DNA of 64,000 nucleotides, taken from a virus. The notes under the pieces are model-generated. The model made no database searches. It was not told the DNA's origin and was given only the letters and a program-made list of their open reading frames with translations. Positions 48,975 through 60,300 of this stretch are shown here, in pieces (position 1 is the first letter of the stretch; the number at the start of each line of letters is the position of its first letter). Made by a program: the position numbers and the translations under genes. Location: positions 1-64,000 of IMG/VR virus record IMGVR_UViG_3300025012_000074; one strand, 5' to 3'.

Positions 48975-49225
48975 ACGCTGTAGCCGCCGGAGTCGCCGCG
49001 AAGGCCCGGGGGCTACAGCCGACTACGAAACTTCTACCTGAAAACGCTTCGTTCGTTCGCATCTTTTCGCTCTGCCAAAACCTCGAGTGCCTGCCTTGCG
49101 CTGGCGGGCTACTCGATCAGCCGGCCTGGTTCGTGATTCTGTCCGAGGCCGTGTTCCAAGGGCGCGAAAAAGGCAGCGATTCGGCGGGGCGTTACAAGTC
49201 ACTGAAGACCATGATGAAAAAGTAA
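48669..49225 (+). CDS. Tail assembly chaperone, -1 frameshift fusion (lambda gpGT-like)
   Basis: After a -1 shift at A-AAA-AAC (48962-48968) translation continues VKN-LVDAVAAGVAAKARGL ... LPENASFVRIFSLCQNLECLPCAGG, then LLDQPAWFVILSEAVFQGREKG, to TAA 49223-49225, adding about 85 residues. The downstream frame has no start of its own and shows normal protein composition. The fusion product would bind the tail tube protein, by analogy with lambda gpGT. Confidence 0.82.
48962..49019 (+). promoter_or_regulatory. Programmed -1 ribosomal frameshift site
   Basis: Slippery heptamer A-AAA-AAC at 48962-48968 in zero-frame phase, 8-base spacer, then a hairpin with a perfect 9-bp stem: GCTGTAGCC (48977-48985) and GGCTACAGC (49011-49019). 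Heptamer, spacing and stem all match known -1 sites. Confidence 0.85.
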
Positions 49226-49275
49226 CTCGGGGCGCGGCGTCTTAGCGGACGCTCCGCCCCTTCGAGAGGATCGGC

Positions 49276-52200
49276 ATGAGCGCGACGACCGTCGACAAAT
49301 TTCAAATCGAAGTCGAAGCGATCGACGCGGCGTCCAATGTGATTAGCGCGATCACGGGATTTATTGACGCGGCACGAAAGAAAATCGAACCACCGATCAA
49401 GATCAGCGCAGACGATTCGGCGATGCTCAAGGCAAATGACCATCTGGAAGAATTGTTACAATCGCTCAACCAAGTCAAGGCTTCATCGGGAAACATGTTT
49501 GTTTCCTTCGGCGACAGCGCAATCGCCGCGCTTAACCCAGTAAATCTTTTGTCGGGAGCAATGTCAGTCTTCGCCGGCGGCGTCTTGCAATCCGTCGGTT
49601 CGTCGATCATGACGCTGCTGAACCCGATGACGTATCTCACGGCCGGGTTCGATGCGCTGACGATCGCCGCTGAATCGCTCTACTCTATCATCTCCGGCGC
49701 TTTCTCCGCCGCGTTTACGGCCGCCGGGATGGCGGTCGACGGCGTGGTCGCCGTATTCTCGACGCTCGGGTCGGCCGCGATGTCGGTCGGTTCCGCGTTG
49801 ATGGATGTCGGGACGACCATCGGCGGGCTCCTGCTCACCGCGTTCGACGGGCTCCTGGCTGCGGCCGGCGCAACGGCCAGCGCGCTGCTCGAAGTCGGAT
49901 CGGCGGCCGCGTCCGCGCTCGGTGAAGCCGTTCGAGTCTCCGGCGACTTCGAACAGTCGATGGCAAACGTCAAATCGATGGGCGTCGAATCGGAGGATAC
50001 GTTCCAGCGGATGCGCGAAGCGGCAATCAAACTCGGTGCCGATACGTCGCTGTCGTCCTCGCAGGCGGCCGACGCGCTTTACTCCCTGCGGTCCGCCGGA
50101 TTCTCGTCCGAAGAATCCATCCTCGCGCTCGAAGGCACCGGGAAACTGGCCGAGGCGACGATGAGCGATCTTCAGTTCACGGCCGAAGCGGTCGGCGCGA
50201 CGATCAAGCAGTTCGGAATGGAAGCGTCGGACGCCGGCCGGGTGTCGAACGTCTTCGCGGCAGCAATCCAAAACTCAGCGTTGACGATGGACCGAGCCGC
50301 GAACGGCATGAAATACGCGGGCGTGATTGCCGGCGCGCTCAAGATACCGTTCGAAGAAACGACCGCCGCGCTCATGATCCTGAATAACGCGGGCATCAAA
50401 GGCGAGATGGCCGGGACGGCGCTGCGGGCCGGCCTGTCGAAACTCGTCGATCCGTCGAAGGAATCGGCGGCGGCCATTCAGGCGCTCGGGCTAAGCGTGA
50501 AGGATACAAACCCGGCGCTCGTCGGCATCACCGGCGTCGTCGCCGCGCTCGAGAAAGCGGGAATGACCGCGACCGACGCGGTGAAGATCTTCGGCGTCGA
50601 AGCCGGTCCGGCGATGGCCAACCTTGTCGGCGGCGGGGCGCAGGCGCTCACCGATTTTCAAGCGAAAATCACGGGAACGAACGCGGCGTTGGACATGAGC
50701 AAGACGCAGTTGGATACCTTCTCCGGCGCGTTGAAAATCTTCGAGGGATCCTGGGAATCGCTGCAAATCGTCATCGGCGGGGCGTTCCTGCCGGTCCTCA
50801 AGCAGGTTGTAATCGGCGCGTCGGAAATCGTGAACGCGCTGACGACCTGGATTCAGACGACCGGGCTGGCGACCGCCGCGATGGCGGCGTTTTCAGGCGT
50901 GACAACCGCCGTTCAAACCGTGATTACAACGCTCTCGCCGCTCGTCGGCGGAATCTCTGCGACGTTCACCGCGCTCGGGAAATACGTCGCCGATTCGATG
51001 ACCGCGTTCGGCGCTTGGGCGGCGGCCTCGTCGACCACGAAAGACGCGGTTGAAGCAATCAAGGCATCGGGTGAAAAGTTCGTCGCCATGCTATCCGAAA
51101 TGATCGGCGGCGTGCTTTCGCTCAAGACGGGGTTGGATGCCGGCAAGGCCGGATTCGACGAGTGGGGAAACCAACTGACGGTCGCCAGCGGTTCGCTCGG
51201 CGAGTTCGGGACGAAACTCGCGGCGCTCGCGTCGCAAGCGTTGGCCGCAATCGGAACGTGGATTCAGTCGGGCCAGGCGTTCACCGATCTTCGAGCGGCC
51301 GTGTCCGCTGCCGGTTCCGTATTCACAAGCATCGTCACGGTCATCATGTCCGTCGGCCAGGCCGTCGTATCGACCGCCGCGGCAATCGTGAATTTCGCGG
51401 CCGGGATCGGCGAATCGTCGGCGACGAGTTCGACGTTTGCCGGCGTGATGAAAACCGTTTCGGATGCGGTCGCGGTCGTCGCAACTGCTATCACATCGAG
51501 CATCGCAGCCTACACCGAATTGATCCTCAACACTGATTTGATTTCGACGGCATTTTCCGCCGTGTCGGCTGTCGTATCCGCAGCCGTCGCCGTGTTCAAC
51601 ACCGTATCCGGCGGGGTCGGAGCGGCTGCCGCGTCGCTCGCCGATTTTCTGACCGGCCTTCAGGCGTTCGTCAAGCAGACGGAAACCGGAATTAAGTTCG
51701 ATTTCGGTGGCGCGATCAAGGCCGGGATCGTCGCCGGGATCGGGATCATCAACGCGGCGGCGAATGACGTTGCGGCGGCCGTGTCGAAGATGGTCGGATC
51801 GTTCAACGCCGATTCGGTCGCATCGACGATCACCGCGTTTATCGCGTCGATCCGTGACAACATCATTTCCGGATTCACCACCATGTCGGCCGACGGTGCA
51901 ATCGCTCAGGCGTTCGTCGATGTGTTCGGTTTCCTGTCGTCAGTCGCCGAGAAAGTTACCGGCCCGGTCGGTGATATGGTGGCCGGAGTGTTCGCGCTGT
52001 TGAAGCAGAGTTTCGACGACAACGCGGCGGCGCTCGGGACGCAAATGGGGACGATCTTCGAGCCGGTCGTCACCGCCGCAATCGACGCGCTGGCCGGAAT
52101 CGTCGATGCGATCACCGCAACGATTTCCGGAGCCGAGTCGATGAGCGGTTCGCTCTCCGAGTTCTTTAAGTCCGGAATCGATGCGGCGCTGCCGAACATC

Positions 52201-53718
52201 AAGGAAGCGTTCGACGCGCTCGGAAAATCGCTCGGCGAGTTCGTGACCGCCGCGCTCGACGCGGCCGGGCTTTCTGACTTCGGAAAGAAGTTCGTCGAAC
52301 CGATCCTTGCATCGCTCCAAGCCGGCAACTGGGACGATCTGAAAAAGGCGCTCGGCGAACTGTTGAAGAAAGCGATCAGCGAAGCCTGGGCGCTGTTTGT
52401 CGCCGGCGTCGGCGCGGCGCTCGACTTCGAAGTGTTCGGCGTGAAAATCCGCGACGGAATTATCATGGCGCTTGGTCTGGCGCTGACCGGGCTCGGCGCG
52501 CTCATCATGGCGCTTCCGGTCCTCGCCACCCTATCGGCTGGAATCGTCGCGGCCGTCGTCGGAGCTGCCGCTTCGTTCGGCCCGCTGATCGTCGCCGCCG
52601 GGCTGGCCGTGCTCATCGGGTATCCGTTGGGCGAAGCGATCTCGGCGGCGTTCCCCGAAGGCTTGAAATCAATCGGCGAAGCGGCGGCCGACTTCATGAA
52701 AGGCATCGCCGCGTTCTTCACCGGCGAAGGCGTGGACCCGATCACGAATGCCGTGGCCGCCATCGCATCGGCCATCGGAACGGCGTCGGTTGCGATCGGT
52801 CCCGCGTTGACCGCGATCAAGGAAGGCATCACAAAAGCGGCCGTTGGCATGGCCGACGGCGTTGTCGACGGAGCGAAAGCGATCGGCGAGGCGCTGGATA
52901 ACATCGGGCAACTGTTTGGCGCGGCCGTCGTCGATTTCGCGGTCCTCGTCGGCGACATCGCGGAAGCGATCAGTAACAAGTTCAACGAGTTCTTTACATC
53001 GGCCGGCGAATTGTCGGTCACGGTTCAAACTTGGCTGACAAATAACATCATGACTCCGATCAACAATTTCGGGTCGGCAGTGCTCGACACGATTTCCAAT
53101 ATCGGTAAAACGATCTACGACGGCGTTGCCGCCGTGTTTGAGTTCATGACCACCATGCCGGAAGACGCCTACACCTGGGGCGCGAACATCATTCAATCGT
53201 GGGTCGACGGGATCATGGCGACGATCGAGAACGCGAAGGCCGGAATCGCCTCGGCCGTCGATTGGGTATTCGGCATGTTCAAAGGCCAGTCGCCTCCGAA
53301 GGAAGGCCCGCTTCAGCACATCGATCAGTGGGGCTCGAACGTCGCGGCGGCGTGGTCGGATTCGTTCGTCGCCCGCATTCAGAGTTCGATTCCGAGTATC
53401 ACGTCGGCGGTCGCCGCTGCCGGTTCCGCGATGGGCGGACTTGGCAAACTCTCCGGCGTCGCCATGCCGGCCAACCTCACATCCGCGATCAAGGGAACCG
53501 GGGGGAAGGCGGGCGGTGCGGTCGGCGCTCCTCCGGGCTTCGCCGCCGCTCTCTCCCCGGCCTCCCGCCAGCCGGCCGCCGCGACCGTCAACGCGCCGAT
53601 CAACTTCGGCGGTGTCACGATTTCGAACGGCATCGACATGGTAAATTTTGCCGACACGATTTCCACGTCGATTAAGCAAACGCTGAGGACCGAGACGGCC
53701 GCGCGGAGGCGAGGGTAA
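49276..53718 (+). CDS. Tail tape measure protein
   Basis: A 1480-residue protein, the largest here. Residues ~220-500 match the TP901-type tape measure core: FEQSMANVKSMGVESEDTFQRM, LGADTSLSSSQAADALYSLRSAGF, ALTDFQAKITGT. The rest is long helices and Ala/Gly-rich hydrophobic segments (LIMALPVLATLSAGIVAAVVG). It sets tail length. By the usual rule of about 0.15 nm per residue, the tail would be about 220 nm. Confidence 0.93.
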   Translation: MSATTVDKFQIEVEAIDAASNVISAITGFIDAARKKIEPPIKISADDSAMLKANDHLEELLQSLNQVKASSGNMFVSFGDSAIAALNPVNLLSGAMSVFAGGVLQSVGSSIMTLLNPMTYLTAGFDALTIAAESLYSIISGAFSAAFTAAGMAVDGVVAVFSTLGSAAMSVGSALMDVGTTIGGLLLTAFDGLLAAAGATASALLEVGSAAASALGEAVRVSGDFEQSMANVKSMGVESEDTFQRMREAAIKLGADTSLSSSQAADALYSLRSAGFSSEESILALEGTGKLAEATMSDLQFTAEAVGATIKQFGMEASDAGRVSNVFAAAIQNSALTMDRAANGMKYAGVIAGALKIPFEETTAALMILNNAGIKGEMAGTALRAGLSKLVDPSKESAAAIQALGLSVKDTNPALVGITGVVAALEKAGMTATDAVKIFGVEAGPAMANLVGGGAQALTDFQAKITGTNAALDMSKTQLDTFSGALKIFEGSWESLQIVIGGAFLPVLKQVVIGASEIVNALTTWIQTTGLATAAMAAFSGVTTAVQTVITTLSPLVGGISATFTALGKYVADSMTAFGAWAAASSTTKDAVEAIKASGEKFVAMLSEMIGGVLSLKTGLDAGKAGFDEWGNQLTVASGSLGEFGTKLAALASQALAAIGTWIQSGQAFTDLRAAVSAAGSVFTSIVTVIMSVGQAVVSTAAAIVNFAAGIGESSATSSTFAGVMKTVSDAVAVVATAITSSIAAYTELILNTDLISTAFSAVSAVVSAAVAVFNTVSGGVGAAAASLADFLTGLQAFVKQTETGIKFDFGGAIKAGIVAGIGIINAAANDVAAAVSKMVGSFNADSVASTITAFIASIRDNIISGFTTMSADGAIAQAFVDVFGFLSSVAEKVTGPVGDMVAGVFALLKQSFDDNAAALGTQMGTIFEPVVTAAIDALAGIVDAITATISGAESMSGSLSEFFKSGIDAALPNIKEAFDALGKSLGEFVTAALDAAGLSDFGKKFVEPILASLQAGNWDDLKKALGELLKKAISEAWALFVAGVGAALDFEVFGVKIRDGIIMALGLALTGLGALIMALPVLATLSAGIVAAVVGAAASFGPLIVAAGLAVLIGYPLGEAISAAFPEGLKSIGEAAADFMKGIAAFFTGEGVDPITNAVAAIASAIGTASVAIGPALTAIKEGITKAAVGMADGVVDGAKAIGEALDNIGQLFGAAVVDFAVLVGDIAEAISNKFNEFFTSAGELSVTVQTWLTNNIMTPINNFGSAVLDTISNIGKTIYDGVAAVFEFMTTMPEDAYTWGANIIQSWVDGIMATIENAKAGIASAVDWVFGMFKGQSPPKEGPLQHIDQWGSNVAAAWSDSFVARIQSSIPSITSAVAAAGSAMGGLGKLSGVAMPANLTSAIKGTGGKAGGAVGAPPGFAAALSPASRQPAAATVNAPINFGGVTISNGIDMVNFADTISTSIKQTLRTETAARRRG

Positions 53719-54081
53719 ATGACGCTGACGATCAACGATAATATCACGATCGGTTCCTATATTTTCACCTACAACCCCGGCGGTTACGACGTGAAGAATC
53801 AGAAACTCGCGGAGTTCGGTCGAACGATCGGCGGCAACCTTCGGGCGACCGGCGTATCGAACGGGGCCGGCGGGTTCGTCGTCAAGAAAGTCTTTTCGAT
53901 CAGCGGCCTGTCCCGCGATCAACTCGACGACATCGAGGCCGAGTTCGTCAAGTCCGAGTTCCTGACGTTCGTGTCGCCCGACTCGAAAACCTACACCGTC
54001 GCGTTCACTGGTTTCGACTATTCGATGGAAGAGATGAAGCCGAAACTTCCCGGCTACTCCATCGAACTGACAGAGGCTTGA
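53719..54081 (+). CDS. Distal tail protein candidate
   Basis: A 120-residue protein directly after the tape measure (TAA-ATG). TLTINDNITIGSYIFTYNPGGYDVKNQKLAEFGRTIGGNLRATG looks like a small beta-rich tail protein. Position suggests a distal tail or tail tip component. No family firmly recognised. Confidence 0.65.
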   Translation: MTLTINDNITIGSYIFTYNPGGYDVKNQKLAEFGRTIGGNLRATGVSNGAGGFVVKKVFSISGLSRDQLDDIEAEFVKSEFLTFVSPDSKTYTVAFTGFDYSMEEMKPKLPGYSIELTEA

Positions 54082-55511
54082 CCGTGCAGGAATCCATTGA
54101 ACTGACGATCACCGATACGCTGATTGCCGAAGGGACGCTTCCGGTTTGTTACGCCGGATCATCGGAAAACGTCGCGGGCTCCGATCGCATCTACGTTTCG
54201 CCGGGAGACAACTTCGAAATCTTCAACAGCGAATTCAGGAAATACGGCGTGTGCTTCCCGTCCGACGATCCGACGGCGTTTTACTACGTTTCGGAAGCGG
54301 TCGGAAACGTGCTGTTCATCCGGCCTTCGCTGCGGCATGACCTCGGCGTCGCCAACGGCTACGCGGTGAACATCTACCACGGGAAGTTTTCAATCCCGCT
54401 GGAAGTCGTCGCGCGATACGGAGAGATCCAGAACACGGCGGCCAACCTCGAAGTAACCGGCGGGGCGTTCACGGGCGTCACCGTCCCGGCCGAAGTGTCA
54501 GGCCAGCCGGCCGAGGAAGCCTGGACGACCGTCGCCTACACGAAGGCGACCGATCTTGAATTGACCGGCCGCAACTTCTTGTCTTACAACTTCCCGAACC
54601 CGCTGATACCGCCGTATTTCCCGGAGGCCCGCTATTTGTTCCGCGGCGCGCGGATTCGGCTCGTCGGATACGGCGACGGGAACGACTACGAAGTCATGCA
54701 AGACATGGCGCACGCGACGGAAGCCGAACCGCTTGGCGGCGACGTGTTGGTGACAAACAACATTCGACCGGCGCAGTGCGCGGAAGTCAACGGCAACGTG
54801 AACGCGCTAATCAGCAGCGAAGTCAACTCGTTTGTCGGCTCGACCGACCCGACCACGATCGGCGCGGGGACGACCGGCGCGTCATCGCCGGACGATCCGC
54901 ACTCGCATTCAATTCCGTCGACCGAGCACTACCACGGCAGCGGTCACACGCACACGGTAACGAATTTCCAGACGGTCATTCCGCTGACAAACATCGCGCA
55001 CGTTCCGCCAGTCAACAGTTACGTGGAAATCCGCGGGGCCAAGTATCGCGTGATTTCATCGCCGGGAACGCAAATCACGATCTACGGCGCGCTCGCCGGT
55101 TCGCTGTTCGACGGAGATCCGGTCTACCTGCATTACGTTCCGGCCGGCATCGAGATCCAGATGAACCTGTGGCAGCATAGCGGGAACGTCTGCCTGTCGC
55201 AGCATCAAAACATCGGTCCCGGATTTCAACCGGTCATCATTAATGCGATGAAGGTTCAGGGCGGGTCCGGCATGGACTCGAAAATCCTTTATGTTGGAAA
55301 GATGATTCCGGTGTATGCTATCGCTCAACCGGTCTACGGCAACACACTGGAACATATTCAACAGATTACTTTCGGATCGTTCGACTTCCCTGGATTCGGC
55401 GGGCGGATTCGCGTCCGGATGAAAAACATCAAGAATGTGTTCGGCACGCAAACGATCGATCAAGTCGGCGAGTTCGCCCCGCTTCTGTATCCCGGCTCCG
55501 AGTTTTCCTGA
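54078..55511 (+). CDS. Tail tip protein with His-rich loop
   Basis: A 477-residue protein from TTG 54078 (TTGA); GTG 54084 is an alternative. Mostly beta, with DDPHSHSIPSTEHYHGSGHTH near residue 275, a dense HxH cluster that may bind metal, as HxH repeats do in some tail spikes. The rest (AHVPPVNSYVEIRGAKYRVISSPGTQITI) resembles tail or baseplate wedge proteins. Family not recognised. Confidence 0.65.
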   Translation: MTVQESIELTITDTLIAEGTLPVCYAGSSENVAGSDRIYVSPGDNFEIFNSEFRKYGVCFPSDDPTAFYYVSEAVGNVLFIRPSLRHDLGVANGYAVNIYHGKFSIPLEVVARYGEIQNTAANLEVTGGAFTGVTVPAEVSGQPAEEAWTTVAYTKATDLELTGRNFLSYNFPNPLIPPYFPEARYLFRGARIRLVGYGDGNDYEVMQDMAHATEAEPLGGDVLVTNNIRPAQCAEVNGNVNALISSEVNSFVGSTDPTTIGAGTTGASSPDDPHSHSIPSTEHYHGSGHTHTVTNFQTVIPLTNIAHVPPVNSYVEIRGAKYRVISSPGTQITIYGALAGSLFDGDPVYLHYVPAGIEIQMNLWQHSGNVCLSQHQNIGPGFQPVIINAMKVQGGSGMDSKILYVGKMIPVYAIAQPVYGNTLEHIQQITFGSFDFPGFGGRIRVRMKNIKNVFGTQTIDQVGEFAPLLYPGSEFS

Positions 55512-55529
55512 TTGCTTTAGGGGGATAAT

Positions 55530-57323
55530 ATGTCAGTCATTCGTTCCGGTTATTCCGACGCGCGGGCGGCCAACACGGCGGCCGACGCTGCTCCTCCCGC
55601 CCCGCCAACCGACCTGATTATCGAATCGGTCGGGCAGCACGGGCCGGCCGGCGCGCGGCTCCCGGAAATCGGGATTTCGTTCATCGCACCGACGACAACG
55701 ATCCTGACCGCGGCCGAGTCGCTGACCGACGACGAATACGATTCAGGCTCGATCGTTTCGGCGACGGCCACTCCGCAGGGAACAAACGATACGAACATCG
55801 CGACCGCGACCGATCTATCGGCCGTGCTCGTCCCGGGCGACCGCATCCTGTTCGCCGGCGACGTGAACCGTTATCCGGTCGTCGCGGCGACCGCCACCCC
55901 GCAGGAGGTCGAATTACTCTACGGGTTGCAGACCGCGCTCGACGCGGGGACGGTCATCCGGCATATCACGAAGACCGCCGAGTCGCCGGCCGATTCGCAC
56001 ATCTACCGGCTGAACGCCCGCATCGCGGTTTCGGCCACGATCTACACCGACGACGCGGTTACCAAGTCGAAATGGAACCTGACGACCGCGCTCGGCCAGT
56101 GGGAAGACTTGAACAAAGTCATCGGGACGATCAACGAAGCGGGCCGCGAGTGGACCGCGCATCGCGTCATCTACGGCGCAACGCCGATGGTCGCGCTGTC
56201 CGACGCCGCCGGCGGAACGTCCGCGGTGGTCGTCAACTTCGACCCGGCGCTGTCGATCTCCGCCGGGCAGAAAGTCGGATTTACCGCGCTTTCGTCCGAT
56301 GAATTCTATGAGGTATACGCGCTGACCGCCACGCCCGACCGGATCGTGCTCGCCGCCCCGCTGGCGGAAAACGTCGCGGCCGGCGCGGAGGTCTGGATCA
56401 AGGACGAGTTCAGCATCGGCGCGACGCCCTACGTTTTCCCGGATTACTCGGCGATCAGCCTGGCCGACGTGGACGCGGAAACACCGCTCGTCGACCTCGG
56501 CGGGTATTATCTCTACTGCCAGGCCGCCACGCCGGCAACGCAGGAAGCGAAGGGGACGCGGGTTGTCATGATCCCGCACGACGAAGTAACGGTCGACGGC
56601 GCGCGCACCGAATACACATGGGACGCGGATTCGAAGGTGTTCGAAGGCGACCGCGTGTATTTCTCGCTGTCCGCCTACGATCAGGAAATTCCGCTGCCGA
56701 ACGAATCGACGGCCGCTCTGAACGCGACGACGATTACCTACCCGGGAAACGTGACGATTACCGAATTCACCGAGGACCGGCCGGCGCTTCAAGCCGTGCT
56801 CGTCCTCGACAAAATCACCGAGCGCGGCGACGGTTCGAACATCCACCTGCTTGAGGTCATGAACCAGGCGACCGCCCAATACTCGACGCGCGGCGGGTAT
56901 GACATCTACCTGAAGTCGATGACCGCGCTCGCGCCCGGCTCCGGCGTCTACGAGGGGTTGACCGCGACGACCGCGCGTTTCTCGCACTCCGAGATCCTGC
57001 TCGGCGATCAGGTCCGGGTCGTCGATGGGCTCACCCGGCACGAATGGATCACGCAATCGGAAGCGGCCGGAAAGGTCGAATTCTCGGACGCCGATCTGGT
57101 CTTCGGCGACCTGGCCGTCGACTATCTGGCCGGCCACAAAGTCGAAAACATCTCGGCGTTCCGGGCGACCATCGATCGGACGACCGATTCCGTGTTGCCG
57201 CTCTCGAGCGAGGCGACGCCGCAAAAGCAATACCTGACCGACTTCAACGATTCGGCGACGATCAGCATTCCGTCGATCGGCCTTTACGCAATCGCCGCCG
57301 AGGCGATCGATACCGAGGCGTGA
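55530..57323 (+). CDS. Tail protein
   Basis: A 597-residue beta-rich protein with repeated short segments (LLYGLQTALDAGTVIRHI; VPGDRILFAGDVNRYPVV; LLGDQVRVVDGLTRHEW). It contains fibronectin-like edges (AAPPAPPTDLIIESVGQ). It sits between two tail tip genes. Probably part of the tail tip or hub; no precise family. TAGGGGGATAAT precedes the ATG. Confidence 0.65.
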   Translation: MSVIRSGYSDARAANTAADAAPPAPPTDLIIESVGQHGPAGARLPEIGISFIAPTTTILTAAESLTDDEYDSGSIVSATATPQGTNDTNIATATDLSAVLVPGDRILFAGDVNRYPVVAATATPQEVELLYGLQTALDAGTVIRHITKTAESPADSHIYRLNARIAVSATIYTDDAVTKSKWNLTTALGQWEDLNKVIGTINEAGREWTAHRVIYGATPMVALSDAAGGTSAVVVNFDPALSISAGQKVGFTALSSDEFYEVYALTATPDRIVLAAPLAENVAAGAEVWIKDEFSIGATPYVFPDYSAISLADVDAETPLVDLGGYYLYCQAATPATQEAKGTRVVMIPHDEVTVDGARTEYTWDADSKVFEGDRVYFSLSAYDQEIPLPNESTAALNATTITYPGNVTITEFTEDRPALQAVLVLDKITERGDGSNIHLLEVMNQATAQYSTRGGYDIYLKSMTALAPGSGVYEGLTATTARFSHSEILLGDQVRVVDGLTRHEWITQSEAAGKVEFSDADLVFGDLAVDYLAGHKVENISAFRATIDRTTDSVLPLSSEATPQKQYLTDFNDSATISIPSIGLYAIAAEAIDTEA

Positions 57324-60300
57324 CCGTGAAGGTTTCCGGGCTCTCCGACTCGCGTGTTCTTTCCGTCCCCGACGGCCCGACGATCGAGCACGCGCCGACC
57401 GTCACGCTCAAGGAATGCGCGATCATCTACGGCAACGCCGGCGTTTCGAACCGCGTCCTGCTTGCCGATGATTCTTACCTGCCGGACGATTGCTACCTCG
57501 TCGAAGGCCGGTTCTTTTATCCGGCGGTCCTCCACACGGGGACGAACGTCTTCACGTTCCGGTCGGTCGACGTCAACGGCATCATTTCCGCCGTCTCGTC
57601 AGTCTCGATCGAGCGGAACATCCGGCCGATGGTTTCGTTCCGGACGTTCACGCTGACCATCAATGGCGTCGATTATACGACCTACGCGAACGCGCAGCCG
57701 AACGTCAGCGGCGCGGGCTCGGCCGGTGCCGGAACGCTCACCGTTTCGCTGCATGGCGTCGCGCAATCCGATGAAGGCGACTTCGCAATCGGAAACACTG
57801 TTTCCGTGTCGATGGGCGACGGCGTTGTCGATCAGACCTACAGCGGCAAAATCGACCTGATTGATATGGGGATCGAATCGACCGGCAAGCGTTCGTTCGA
57901 ACTGACGGCTGTCACCGCCGGATCGAAGATTCTTGAAGCAAAAATCACACGCTCGATCCTCGGCAAGTTGAACGGCCAGGCCGTCGCCGAGGTGTGCCGG
58001 GCCGCCGGGTATACGACCGTCTACGCGCCGGCCGGCAATCGTTACACCGGGCCGCGCTACTTTCAGGAAGAGGATGCGACGAAGATCCTTGGCGAGATTC
58101 AACTCGTCGAATCGTGGGCGCGCGTCGAACTGGACGCGAACACAATCGCGTTTCTTCCCGATTACGTCGCGTCGTTCATTTCGTGGACGTTCCAAGAGTC
58201 CCGCGAGTTGATGCTCGTCCATCGTTCGATCGACGGCGCGCGGCTGGTCAACAAAGCGCGGATCAAATACGTCGAACCGCCGGAAACGAATATCACAAGC
58301 GCATACCTGGAAGCGAACATCCCGGATAAAACCGGCGAGGGCGAGGGCTACGCATTTTATGAATCCGACGCGATGGCTGCGGTCGTCACCTCGTATTCAG
58401 CCGATTCCGTCGTCACGTTCGCGCTGTGGTCGAATTTGCTTGACTGGGAAAACGTCGAGCAAATCTATCTTACGCTCAAATTCAAAGGATCGTCGGCCGC
58501 CGGCGCGTCGTCGTTTACGAAATACGTTCCGCTCGAGACCTACCCGGAAAAGAAGATCGCGGTCGGAAACTTCGACCTGCGAATCTACCACCTGTTGAAC
58601 GGGACGCCGCTTTTCTGGAACTACTACGCGACGGACGCAGCCGGCCACGTCCTTGGCGGGGAAAACAATTTCAACCTCATGCGTCTGTCCGGAACGGTCG
58701 GCAAGTTCGATTCGATTATCACCGAATACGACGTGCAGATGACGGAAGAAAAGTTACTGGCAACCGTGGACAAAACGTGGACGGTCAACGGAAACGACAC
58801 GCTTCCGACGACGGCCGAGGATGAAGTCGTATTCTTCCGTTACGACCACACGAAAACCGAGCACGACGAATACTGGGAATATGAAATCATCCTGTCGATC
58901 CCGTTCATCGATGCGGTCATGGGCTCGCTGCTGTTCGACCTCGATCAGGTCAACCGCAACACGGGCGTCCGGCTGAAAAACGCCGAGTTTGAAACCAAGG
59001 GAAACTCGGACATCAACGGCTCGAAGTGGATCTTCGCCGTCCGGCCGCAACAGCCGAATATCCCGGTCCGGCGGATCAACCGCGCGTATATGAAACTGAC
59101 CGGAAAGGTCAACATCGGCGACGCGATTATCATCCGGTTCAACATCTGGGGGCGCGAGTTCAACGGGTCGTCCGACTTCGAGGATTACACGAAGATCGAC
59201 GAGATACAATCGGACGCCGCATCGATCGCGCGCTACGGCGAGCGGTTCGGCGGGGCGATCGTTTCATCCTACCTGGCGACGAAGGTTCAGGCGGCGAACC
59301 GGTTGCGGAAACTCATTGCTACCAGAAAGACGCCGATCGAAGTCGACACGCTCGACGTGCCCGGGTTCACCGAGATCCAGGCGAACCAGCTGATCCGCGT
59401 GACCGCGCTCGATCAGGCCGGCATTGACAAGTTCTATTGGATTCTCGAGGCGGACGTTAATTCGGAACGGTCGTCTATCGAGGCGGTCAAGATTCAGGAT
59501 GTCGAACTGGTTGACAAGGAAGGCGTTTCGTTCTGGCGGAACGTCGCGCCCGATGTCGACCTTTCGCTGACCGCCGCGATCGAGGAATCGAAGAAACCGC
59601 GGACGGATGAAATCCTTCATGGCACGGTCGCGCGCAACAAATACCGCGACATGTTTACCGTCCGGCTGGCCGACGGACGTGAAATCAAATACGTGCATTC
59701 GCGGGTCGATAACGTGAAGGCCGACGATCAGGTCCTCGTCGCCTACACGCCGGAAGGCAGTTACATCATCGTCGCCGTCCTGCGCGAAAACATGGAGTTT
59801 GATAAGGTCGACGACCTGGACGAGCAGGATCAAGAGGATTTGGAATCCGAAGATCCGAACGTGCGCGACAACGTAGCGGACGCCGATCAAGGCCGCGACA
59901 TCCCGAACTACTGTTCCGTGAAATCCATCACGCCTTCGATGTTGATCGACGACATCATACCGCTCAACGCGACGTTTGATATCGAGATGTCGCACGAATT
60001 CACGGCTACGCCAGCGCCGGGGGTTCGCCCGGACGACGGCAACATTTCTCCGTTTCTCGTCTGCTACTACCTTTCAGGCGGGACGAATGTATGGCTTCCG
60101 ATCACCGTTCAGAAGGTGTCGGCGTTCGTCTACCGGATCACGCCGGTCCCGCAGGTGCTTCCGTTCGACACGGATATCATCGTCGGCGTGCAAAACATAA
60201 CCCCGCTGTCGGCCCCGCATTCCTGGGGCCGAGAGTGGGATTGCACGTCGATCAGCGGAGCGATCCTGGCCGAGCGTGTTACCGAGACGTTCCGGGTTGA

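Noticed and set aside
52669-53922. 417-residue minus-strand frame over the tape measure 3' end
   Set aside because: Shadow frame; Arg/Asp/Gly-rich with no recognisable domain.
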